Position numbers and translations under genes: made by a program | Shown here: positions 1-4,946 of the stretch, in pieces | Layout of the letters: the number at the start of each line of letters is the position of its first letter | How positions within the stretch are numbered: position 1 is the first letter of the stretch | DNA from: Candidatus Peregrinibacteria bacterium RIFCSPLOWO2_01_FULL_48_20 | GTDB taxonomy: Bacteria; Patescibacteriota; Gracilibacteria; UBA1369; 2-02-FULL-48-14 | Length of the DNA stretch: 16,145 bases | Direction of reading: 5' to 3' | NCBI GenBank assembly: GCA_001787475.1 | Contig: MFXB01000004.1 | Coordinates: 1-16,145, forward strand | Notes under the pieces: generated by a model | What the model was told of the DNA's origin: nothing | The model's database searches: none | The model's input: the letters and a program-made list of their open reading frames with translations, nothing else

Positions 1-146
1 ACCGTTTCCTCGGGCTTGGCATAAATTTCATTGCAAGCAAAACGCGAAATGTGCATTTTCGAAAGCGACACTTACCGTTTCCTCGGGCTTGGCATAAATT
101 TCATTGCAAGCAAAACGCGAAATGTGCATTTTCGAAAGCGACACTT
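1..146. repeat. Perfect 73-bp tandem direct repeat at window edge
   Basis: Bases 1-73 and 74-146 are identical, abutting copies of a 73-bp unit beginning ACCGTTTCCTCGGGC and ending GCGACACTT. The unit is not a multiple of three and lies inside the prs reading frame, so the second copy throws the frame and brings in a stop at 28. The repeat touches the first base of the window, which is where k-mer-sized assembly duplications occur at contig ends. A real recent duplication is possible but less likely. Confidence 0.95.
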
Positions 147-222
147 TCAGCTCTTTGGCAATCGCCGCCGCCAGCTGCGGGTGAGAAGTTCCGGAGAAGA
201 GGCGAAGGGTCGTTTTAACCAT
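28..222 (-). CDS. prs: Ribose-phosphate pyrophosphokinase, N-terminal fragment (broken by duplication)
   Basis: PRPP synthetase transfers pyrophosphate from ATP to ribose-5-phosphate, making PRPP for nucleotide synthesis. The first ~49 residues match the family N-terminus: LRLFSGTSHPQLA resembles the usual LFSG.S.P.LA opening, and SRFACNEIYAKPEETV aligns with the family RFSDGEIYVxIxExV segment. After EETV the reading enters the second copy of the 73-bp repeat in the wrong frame and adds 14 unrelated residues before a stop. The family is usually about 310-320 aa, so this is only the start of the gene, which probably continues beyond the window if one repeat copy is removed. The ATG at 220-222 lies 27 nt after the transketolase-like C-half stop, with no Shine-Dalgarno site. 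It is likely the last gene seen of the folate/nucleotide operon. Confidence 0.8.
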   Translation of the reverse strand: MVKTTLRLFSGTSHPQLAAAIAKELKVSLSKMHISRFACNEIYAKPEETVSVAFENAHFAFCLQ

Positions 223-249
223 GATGACTGTGTTTATTTGGACTTTACT

Positions 250-594
250 TTAATCTTCCTCAGGAATCAATAAAACTGCGGGCCCAAAGGCTTTTAAATC
301 CTCTTCAAGCGTTATGAGCGAACCCTCCGCATCTTCTTTAAGCACCTTCACGTTCAGGGTTTGGTCCGGTAAATTGCAGTCGTTAAAACCGTCCCCGTAA
401 AGTACCACCACTTTCCCAAAATTTGAAAGGCCTCCCGCCAAAATTCCCGCCGATGAAGCTCGGCAAGGCATGTGCAAGTACCGATTTTCATACGCTTTTT
501 TGAATTCCGTAAACCGCCCTTTGGGGAAACTCACATCAATGAGGATGAGGTTTTTAATTTTTAGCGCGATTTGTGTGAGTTTGATATCAATCAT
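250..594 (-). CDS. Degenerate transketolase pyrimidine-binding-domain protein
   Basis: This 114-aa protein resembles a stripped-down transketolase Pyr domain. The segment NLILIDVSFPKGRFTEFKKA followed by ENRYLHM parallels the family's strand, D..fs.st..F...fp.R.inVG region, and the stretch to residue ~60 (AGILAGGLSNFGK) parallels mvgiAaGLAleGK. An ungapped alignment over this stretch puts Ala where the family has the invariant catalytic Glu of GIAEQNM (here PCRASSA). Normal C-terminal transketolase subunits are about 310 aa with a further C-terminal domain; here only a shortened Pyr domain is left. Its ATG shares one base with the stop of the upstream TPP-domain half (TAATG), so the two are coupled and probably form a complex. 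It is likely inactive as a transketolase; its real role is unknown. Confidence 0.6.
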   Translation of the reverse strand: MIDIKLTQIALKIKNLILIDVSFPKGRFTEFKKAYENRYLHMPCRASSAGILAGGLSNFGKVVVLYGDGFNDCNLPDQTLNVKVLKEDAEGSLITLEEDLKAFGPAVLLIPEED

Positions 595-1349
595 TAAATT
601 AAAATGGATTTAATTTCTTGCAGTTCCGCTTCGGAAAAAATGGCATCATCATACTCGGGTTTCCGCTCGGCAAACGGTACGCCCGCCGACTTTTTCGTCG
701 GTGCCCAAATGCATGTGGGCTTCCGCAAAGTGAGGCGCGCTTTCATGTAGCCGTAGACAATTTCGTCGGTGTCGTGCGCGTCCCTGAGTTTAATCACCTT
801 CCAGCCAAACGATTCAAAACGCTCTTGAATCGGCCAGTCGCGCGGATCGTTTTCATCCACAATCAAACAGAGCCGTTCCAGTTTATTTTCAGCGGCCGTC
901 ATAATGGCTTCCCACGCCTTTCCATGATCAAGTTCATAATCGCCCACCAAACAAAACACATGTTGATTGAGTCTATCCATTTTAATGGCCTGCGCCATCC
1001 CCACCGCCATGCAAAGACCGTACGCGTGCTCTTCGGTGGTCACTTCCACGCCGGGCACTTTACGATTCGGAAAAACCGGCAACACTTCGGGAACCGAATA
1101 ACCGTCCTTTGCCAGTACCGCGTACAGAGCCGGCAAAGCTTCCAACTTGGATAAAACAAAAAAATCGCGTTCCTCCCACTGCGGCATGTTCGGCTTGTGC
1201 TTAAAAATCTGCCGCTCGTTCTCCTTCCCGAAATAAAGCCCTTCAATAAGATCGATGGACGAAAGCATCCGTCCACTGTGTCCATGCCCCATCTTGGAAA
1301 TCAGCTCAAGTGCCGCCAAACGAAGCTCGCGTTGCCTGGGACTCATCAT
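594..1349 (-). CDS. Transketolase N-terminal (TPP-domain) subunit-like protein, degenerate active site
   Basis: The 251-aa length and layout match the N-terminal subunit of split transketolases (about 270-280 aa). Recognisable blocks are GHGHSGRMLSSIDL (21-34, family sGHpGgslS..Di), RDFFVLSKLEALPALYAVLA (61-80), YGLCMAVGMAQAIKMD (110-125), the cofactor block VGDYELDHGKAWEA (135-148) with Asn167, and FGWKVI..AHD (181-193). Key residues differ: the cofactor GDG is GDY (Tyr138), the His of the SKGHAAPALY motif is replaced (SKLEALPALY), the GSLGQG loop is EEHAYG (106-111), and TvKGkG reads TKKSAG. The ATG overlaps the folK stop (ATGA at 1346-1349). Fold assignment is firm; transketolase activity is doubtful. 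A role beside folate genes is inferred from coupling only. Confidence 0.75.
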   Translation of the reverse strand: MMSPRQRELRLAALELISKMGHGHSGRMLSSIDLIEGLYFGKENERQIFKHKPNMPQWEERDFFVLSKLEALPALYAVLAKDGYSVPEVLPVFPNRKVPGVEVTTEEHAYGLCMAVGMAQAIKMDRLNQHVFCLVGDYELDHGKAWEAIMTAAENKLERLCLIVDENDPRDWPIQERFESFGWKVIKLRDAHDTDEIVYGYMKARLTLRKPTCIWAPTKKSAGVPFAERKPEYDDAIFSEAELQEIKSILI

Positions 1350-1876
1350 GGCTGCATTATGCCAGAGGGAGTCGCCTTCGGCGAGTGTTTCAATGGTTTT
1401 TTCGTTGCGGGATGGACAAAATCCGGTGCCAGTTCTAAAACGCCCCTAAATACAAAACCGCGCTCAAGAACTCCCGGATGTGGAATCTTCAGAGTCGGCA
1501 AATCCACCACCTGCTCCCCGTAGAATAAAATGTCGATGTCGATAATTCTGGACTCCCATCTCGGGCGTAGCCCGATCTTCCCTTCCTTACTCTTCTTCCC
1601 AAACTGCACATTCCCAAGGGAAACTTCTACCGGCCTTCCCATCTCCTTCTCAACCTGTTTGCACACGCCCAAAAGCGCCTCCGGCTGCAACTCCGTTTGG
1701 CACTCCACCACTTGATTTAAATACTTCGGCTGATCGAGTCCGCCCAGCGGCTCCGTTTCTTCCACCTTCGACTGTCCCAGCACCAACACATCGTGCTTCA
1801 TGAGCAAATCTTTGGCCCTAACCAAATTCATTTCTCGATCGCCCAAGTTCGTCCCGAGTCCCAAAAAGACTTTCAT
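1346..1876 (-). CDS. folK: 2-amino-4-hydroxy-6-hydroxymethyldihydropteridine pyrophosphokinase (HPPK)
   Basis: HPPK moves pyrophosphate from ATP to 6-hydroxymethyl-7,8-dihydropterin, the step before dihydropteroate synthase. Visible signatures are FLGLGTNLGDRE (4-15), PKYLNQVVE (50-58), the two Mg-binding aspartates D113 and D115 in RIIDIDILFYG, and IPHPGVLERGFVF (131-143) followed by LELAPDFVHP. At 176 aa it is longer than the ~160-aa norm because about 20 residues (roughly 82-104, rich in Lys/Gly) sit between the MGR of helix 3 and the RW..R..DiDi motif, in the mobile catalytic loop 3. This insert contains a 15-bp DNA palindrome (1561-1575). The start codon overlaps the upstream PTPS stop (ATGA), and its own stop overlaps the next gene the same way, showing tight operon coupling. 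Confidence 0.93.
   Translation of the reverse strand: MKVFLGLGTNLGDREMNLVRAKDLLMKHDVLVLGQSKVEETEPLGGLDQPKYLNQVVECQTELQPEALLGVCKQVEKEMGRPVEVSLGNVQFGKKSKEGKIGLRPRWESRIIDIDILFYGEQVVDLPTLKIPHPGVLERGFVFRGVLELAPDFVHPATKKPLKHSPKATPSGIMQP
1561..1575. repeat. 15-bp perfect palindrome inside the folK insert
   Basis: TCGGGC-GTA-GCCCGA forms a 6-bp perfect stem with a 3-base loop. It has the same 6-3-6 design as the palindromes at 4930-4944 and 6240-6254. It encodes part of KIGLRPR in the folK insertion, so it may belong to a small dispersed palindromic element. Confidence 0.6.
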
Positions 1877-2307
1877 GCTCGAATACTAACAAAACTATCG
1901 GGCGTTTCCCACAAAACTACCTCGTAAAGCCGCACATGATCGCTCACTTCCTTTTCCCCTTCCCCTTCAAGCAAGCGCTTGATCTCATCGGGAAGATTGG
2001 GATCACCAGCCTCCGCCTTGAGCAAGGCCGGCAAATCGACTAAAGCATCCCAAATGGCCTGCGCCACCACTTCCGCCGACGGATTTTCAAAGTAGTCGTT
2101 GAGCGAGCGATGATCATACTTGCTCAAAACCTGTTCTTTTACGATTTTTTTCAAAATACCAAAATCCAAAACCAAACCGTTTTCTTGAACCCTTCCCTCC
2201 ACCGTTACCCTTAGTTTGTAGGTATGACCGTGCAAGTGCTCACACTTCCCGTGATACTTAGTAAGAAAGTGCGCCGCATCGAAATTGAAATCTTTGGTAA
2301 CGAGCAT
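1873..2307 (-). CDS. 6-pyruvoyltetrahydropterin synthase/QueD family enzyme, dual PTPS-I/III motif
   Basis: This 144-aa COG0720 protein has the zinc site FDAAHFL (His13) and HLHGHTY (His26, His28), and the LDF..LK...KEQVLSKYDHRSLND region typical of the family. Between the first and second zinc ligands it reads KCEHLHGH: Cys22 as in QueD (CxxxHGH) together with Glu23 as in PTPS-III (ExxHGH), giving the combined CExxHGH motif. PTPS-III enzymes convert dihydroneopterin triphosphate directly to 6-hydroxymethyl-dihydropterin, replacing FolB; QueD makes 6-carboxytetrahydropterin for queuosine. Position directly ahead of folK by an ATGA overlap, with folP nearby and no folB or queuosine gene in the window, favours the folate role. 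Dual activity is possible. The ATG follows the HepT remnant at 2310 with no clear ribosome-binding site. Confidence 0.9.
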   Translation of the reverse strand: MLVTKDFNFDAAHFLTKYHGKCEHLHGHTYKLRVTVEGRVQENGLVLDFGILKKIVKEQVLSKYDHRSLNDYFENPSAEVVAQAIWDALVDLPALLKAEAGDPNLPDEIKRLLEGEGEKEVSDHVRLYEVVLWETPDSFVSIRA

Positions 2308-2309
2308 AG

Positions 2310-2452
2310 CTATTTTAGATATTTTTGTGTCTTTGGATCGGCCTCTAGAAAAACCTCAATCATTCTTTTGAGTTTCGGTTAAATAAGTATTTCTCTATAC
2401 GACGAATCGCAAAAAGGATAGATAACACGTAAAAAATATCACTTTTTTTCAT
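2310..2452 (-). pseudogene. Truncated, frameshifted HEPN (HepT/DUF86-like) toxin remnant
   Basis: Between the nucleotidyltransferase and the PTPS gene lies a broken reading frame. It starts at the ATG at 2452-2450, overlapping the nucleotidyltransferase stop by 14 nt as in MNT-HEPN operons. It reads MKKSDIFYVLSIL and then FAIRRIEKYLFNRNSKE before a TGA (2362-2360). In the -1 frame the homology carries on as MIEVFLEADPKTQKYLK and ends at TAG (2312-2310). Together these resemble the first ~45 residues of HepT proteins (the YL.hIleAI.kIekY.....eeFl.D.kTQ pattern). The rest, including the catalytic R-X4-6-H ribonuclease motif, is missing because the PTPS gene starts 2 nt later. I read this as the decayed toxin of the adjacent nucleotidyltransferase. 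Family recognition is by eye, not by profile search. Confidence 0.7.
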
Positions 2453-2738
2453 AGAGAACTTTTGCATCTTCAAGAACACTATTTTTAAGCAAAGGGTTTA
2501 GGGCACCTTCAGTCACTAAATCTACTTTTCTCTTTAACATACGTGAGAGTTGCCGTTCCATGTGAATGACTTTAAGTAGACTCTTTGGCCTCTCAAACCG
2601 AACAAGAAAGTCGAAATCACTGTCTCTCTTTGCGTCACCTCGAGCACGAGATCCAAACAAAGCAATGTACTGCACATTATACTCCTTAACAAAAGGAGCA
2701 ATTTTGCCTGCCAAATTTTGCACTTGCAAAGTAGTCAT
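2439..2738 (-). CDS. Minimal nucleotidyltransferase (MNT/MntA-like), orphan antitoxin
   Basis: The 99-aa protein from the ATG at 2738 is a nucleotidyltransferase domain of the MNT type. YIALFGSRARG followed by DSDFDFLV gives the GS-X10-DxD catalytic signature, with a third acidic position in KVDLVTEGAL and the usual tail LEDAKVLYEKK. In MntA-HepT modules such proteins add AMP to the HEPN toxin and silence it. Here the partner immediately downstream is only a broken remnant (2310-2452), so this is probably an orphan antitoxin. The frame is open up to 2825, but that would overlap the upstream gene by 53 nt; a promoter (TTGACG, 18 bp, TACAAT) ending 8 nt before 2738 decides the shorter start and implies a nearly leaderless transcript. 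It breaks the folate cluster, suggesting insertion. Confidence 0.85.
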   Translation of the reverse strand: MTTLQVQNLAGKIAPFVKEYNVQYIALFGSRARGDAKRDSDFDFLVRFERPKSLLKVIHMERQLSRMLKRKVDLVTEGALNPLLKNSVLEDAKVLYEKK

Positions 2739-2746
2739 AGACTGGA

Positions 2747-2776
2747 ATTGTAGCCGACCTACAAAGAAACCGTCAA
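2747..2776 (-). promoter_or_regulatory. Sigma-70-type promoter for the nucleotidyltransferase module
   Basis: On the minus strand TTGACG (2776-2771) is followed by an 18-bp spacer and TACAAT (2752-2747). The -10 box ends 8 nt before the ATG at 2738, so transcription would begin at or within a few bases of the start codon. The -35 overlaps the stop codon of the upstream gene. Confidence 0.6.
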
Positions 2777-3609
2777 ATTGTTGTTTCGCTGCTGGCGGCC
2801 TCATTCCATTTCGCCATGTCGTCATCTGTCATCGAGAATGGGTTTATTTCCTCGGTTGGATCAATATCTTCAGACTCCACGCCTTCATAGTAATCTCCGG
2901 AAGCTAAATCGGCCTCAAATTGTTTTTCCAACACACGGGCGTCTTCAATTTCGAGCGAATTGGGATCAATCGAATGATAGGTGGTTTTGGGAGCGGGAGT
3001 TTCACCGGTGGTAACCGAGCCGGATTCTTTGACCCCGTAAAGGAGATCCACCCGCAACTCACCTGAAGGAAATGAAACTATCATACATCCTTTATAAACC
3101 TCACCTTTTTTGACTCTCACCGTAACCGGTGACAAATCACTGATAGCCCGGCGAATACTATCGAATTCACGATCATTCATATTAGACAATTTTACCACAT
3201 TGAAGCTATGCGTATTCTTTGCCAAAAGGTAACAAAGATATTGTGTATCCCCTTCTTTCACCATCTTATTAAAAGTTTCTCGTCCCTTATCCGAAAAATC
3301 ATACTGATCAAGTGTATCCACCAAGCTTTCAAGCTTATCGGCAGGCAGTTCTGCTCCATAAACAAGACCGCAGAGTTCTTCGTAAAAACCATCCGTATCC
3401 AAACCCGGAAAGTTATCGCTCAAGTGAAATAAGGAATTTTCCAATGCATCAAGCCTGTCTTCAGTCTGCTTTTCAGTCTTAAATTTTTGATCAAGTTGAA
3501 CGTCCGGCTTACTCGGGGAAGGCGACTTTTCAACCGGAGCCGGAGAGTATTCACTATGTTCGTGCATACGATGGAGGCTTTGAAATACATTATCTTTATA
3601 TTGTAACAC
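2773..3609 (-). CDS. Acidic protein of unknown function
   Basis: I do not recognise this 278-aa protein. It starts with GTG at 3609, supported by the only strong ribosome-binding site in the cluster: GGAGG (3621-3617), 7 nt upstream. No signal peptide or membrane segment is visible. Residues ~15-55 are Pro/Ser/Lys-rich and look disordered; ~55-150 are probably helical (DALENSLFHL, ADKLESLVDTLDQYDFSDKG); ~150-190 look like a small beta domain (VTVRVKKGEVYKGCMIVSFP, then GELRVDLLYGV); the C-terminal ~80 residues are strongly acidic (YYEGVESEDIDPTEE) and probably flexible. It lies 40 nt after folP in the same direction. Nothing ties it to folate chemistry beyond position. Confidence 0.7.
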   Translation of the reverse strand: MLQYKDNVFQSLHRMHEHSEYSPAPVEKSPSPSKPDVQLDQKFKTEKQTEDRLDALENSLFHLSDNFPGLDTDGFYEELCGLVYGAELPADKLESLVDTLDQYDFSDKGRETFNKMVKEGDTQYLCYLLAKNTHSFNVVKLSNMNDREFDSIRRAISDLSPVTVRVKKGEVYKGCMIVSFPSGELRVDLLYGVKESGSVTTGETPAPKTTYHSIDPNSLEIEDARVLEKQFEADLASGDYYEGVESEDIDPTEEINPFSMTDDDMAKWNEAASSETTI

Positions 3610-3621
3610 AAAACGACCTCC
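3610..3621 (-). promoter_or_regulatory. Strong Shine-Dalgarno site fixing a GTG start
   Basis: GGAGG followed by TCGTTTT precedes the GTG at 3609-3607. It favours GTG over the in-frame ATG at 3567, which has no such site. Most other genes here have weak or no Shine-Dalgarno sequence. Confidence 0.7.
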
Positions 3622-3649
3622 GGCGCAAACACGACGGGCTGAATTGAAG

Positions 3650-4423
3650 TCAAAGTACCGTCAAATTCTCAGTCACATCATGCACCCTCAAGTAATCCAC
3701 CTTCCCCTGCAACTCCAAGGTCGTCCATAACGTCATTCCGAGTTTGTCCTCGCCCAAAAAGCCCTTCCGTGAAGTCCCCACCAAAATAGGACAACCCAAA
3801 TCACGCAACTCTTCAATCCGGTCAATAATTTCATAACTGTATTTGGGCTCGCCGCTCACAAAAGCGCCCATTCCGGGATCGATAATAATTTCATGGACTC
3901 CCGCCGCGCGCGCCGTCGCAATGCGTTCGGCCAAAAATACTTTAATCGTTTGCATCACATCGTCGTAGTTCACCACGGTTCTGTCTGTGCGCGGTGAATT
4001 TTGTTTGGAATACATGAGTACCATCGGCGCGCCAAAACGCGCAACCACCTCAAAAATGCGCGAATCCCCTCGCCCCGCCGTCACGTCATTCACCCGGTTT
4101 GCACCCGCTTCCAAAGCGGCTTCGGCCACCTCGCTTTTCCAAGTATCGATGGACAAAATCACTTCAGGCAAAGCCTCCCGAATCAGCTTCAAAGCCGGCA
4201 AAACCCGCCGAAGCTCTTCTTCAGCGGAAACATCTTGCGATCCGGGTCCCGTCGATTCCCCGCCCAAATCCAAAATTTCAGCTCCATCCTCCACCATGTG
4301 CCGTGCCGCCGTCACAACATCTTCCAAACCTCCAAACTCCTTAAAACGACCGCCATCCGAAAAACTGTCGGGAGTCAAATTGAGCACGCCCATGAACTTC
4401 GTTTCCACCAAAGGTTCATCCAT
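3650..4423 (-). CDS. folP: Dihydropteroate synthase
   Basis: FolP condenses 6-hydroxymethyl-dihydropterin pyrophosphate with p-aminobenzoate; it is the sulfonamide target. The 257-aa protein shows the TIM-barrel signatures in order: GVLNLTPDSFSDGG (12-25), LDLGGEST (51-58), LSIDTWKSEVAEAALEAGA (90-108) with NDVTAG, LMYSK (136-140), IIDPGMGAF (181-188), ILVGTSRKGF (213-222, Lys220) and RVHDV (246-250). Two positions are unusual: the conserved loop-2 GGESTRPG reads GGESTGPG (Gly59 for Arg), and the usual LMHM is LMYS. Length is slightly below the usual ~270-280 aa, mainly between SRK and RVHD. It begins 2 nt after the ndk stop, so the two are co-transcribed and probably coupled. Confidence 0.93.
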   Translation of the reverse strand: MDEPLVETKFMGVLNLTPDSFSDGGRFKEFGGLEDVVTAARHMVEDGAEILDLGGESTGPGSQDVSAEEELRRVLPALKLIREALPEVILSIDTWKSEVAEAALEAGANRVNDVTAGRGDSRIFEVVARFGAPMVLMYSKQNSPRTDRTVVNYDDVMQTIKVFLAERIATARAAGVHEIIIDPGMGAFVSGEPKYSYEIIDRIEELRDLGCPILVGTSRKGFLGEDKLGMTLWTTLELQGKVDYLRVHDVTENLTVL

Positions 4424-4425
4424 AA

Positions 4426-4905
4426 TTATTCGCGTTCTTCCTCATTATAAACGTGCTCGTACTCACTCTTGTAGTACTCGTGCAACTCATCCGCTTTGAA
4501 GAAACGCGGCACTTCCTTTTCCGCGGTTTCGAGTGAGTCGGAAGTATGAATGACGTTGCAAGATACGCTCATGGCAAAATCACCGCGGATGGTTCCTCCA
4601 TCCGCTTGGCGAGCCTTTGTGACTCCCGTAATGAGGCGAACGGCCTCCACCGCTTCCAGCCCTTCAAAGCACATGGCCAAAACCGGAGAACTCTTCATAA
4701 ATTGAGAGACTCCCGGGAAAAATGGCTTGTCGGCAATATGTGCGTAATGCTCTCGCAGCAGCGCTTCATCGAGACTCATCATTTTACAACCCACCATTTT
4801 CAAGCCTTTTTCCTCGAATCGAGTGATTATTTTCCCCACGAGCCCGCGTTGCAGAGCGTCAGGTTTGATGAGGACAAGCGTTCGTTCCATGCGCATAGGG
4901 TGCAT
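4426..4905 (-). CDS. ndk: Nucleoside diphosphate kinase
   Basis: Ndk equalises nucleoside triphosphate pools by a ping-pong reaction through a phosphohistidine. The 159-aa protein has ERTLVLIKPDA near the start (Lys15 binds phosphate), GTIRGDF (104-110) and the active-site NVIHTSDS with His120. The family usually begins at MERTLVLIKPDA, equal to the internal ATG at 4890. The upstream ATG at 4905 is preceded by a weak AGAGA site, while nothing precedes 4890, so I keep 4905 with uncertainty. The C-terminus is extended and acidic (ELHEYYKSEYEHVYNEEERE), about 10-20 residues beyond short bacterial versions. It lies 41 nt after the M16 protease gene and 2 nt before folP. Confidence 0.95.
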   Translation of the reverse strand: MHPMRMERTLVLIKPDALQRGLVGKIITRFEEKGLKMVGCKMMSLDEALLREHYAHIADKPFFPGVSQFMKSSPVLAMCFEGLEAVEAVRLITGVTKARQADGGTIRGDFAMSVSCNVIHTSDSLETAEKEVPRFFKADELHEYYKSEYEHVYNEEERE

Positions 4906-4929
4906 TAAATCTCTGAAAAAGTCAAAGCG

Positions 4930-4944
4930 CTCGGCAAAGCCGAG
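4930..4944. repeat. 15-bp perfect palindrome between M16 protease gene and ndk
   Basis: CTCGGC-AAA-GCCGAG forms a 6-bp stem with a 3-base loop immediately after the protease stop codon. On the minus strand a TTTTT run begins about 9 nt beyond it, too far for a typical intrinsic terminator, but it could attenuate or protect mRNA 3' ends. The design matches the palindromes at 1561-1575 and 6240-6254. Confidence 0.6.
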
Positions 4945-4946
4945 TA

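Noticed and set aside
1..146. CRISPR or terminal inverted repeat
   Set aside because: Two abutting direct copies without spacers or inverted arms; fits a tandem duplication only.
2360..2452. Programmed -1 frameshift making a functional HepT
   Set aside because: No slippery heptamer at the junction, and even with the shift the protein ends after ~47 residues, before the catalytic part.
3420..3653. 77-codon minus-strand frame overlapping the unknown acidic gene
   Set aside because: Contained in another frame of a longer gene with a strong Shine-Dalgarno site; no recognisable content.
4906..4946. Rho-independent terminator between the M16 gene and ndk
   Set aside because: The hairpin is only 6 bp and the T-run is about 9 nt away and interrupted; ndk is close enough to be co-transcribed.
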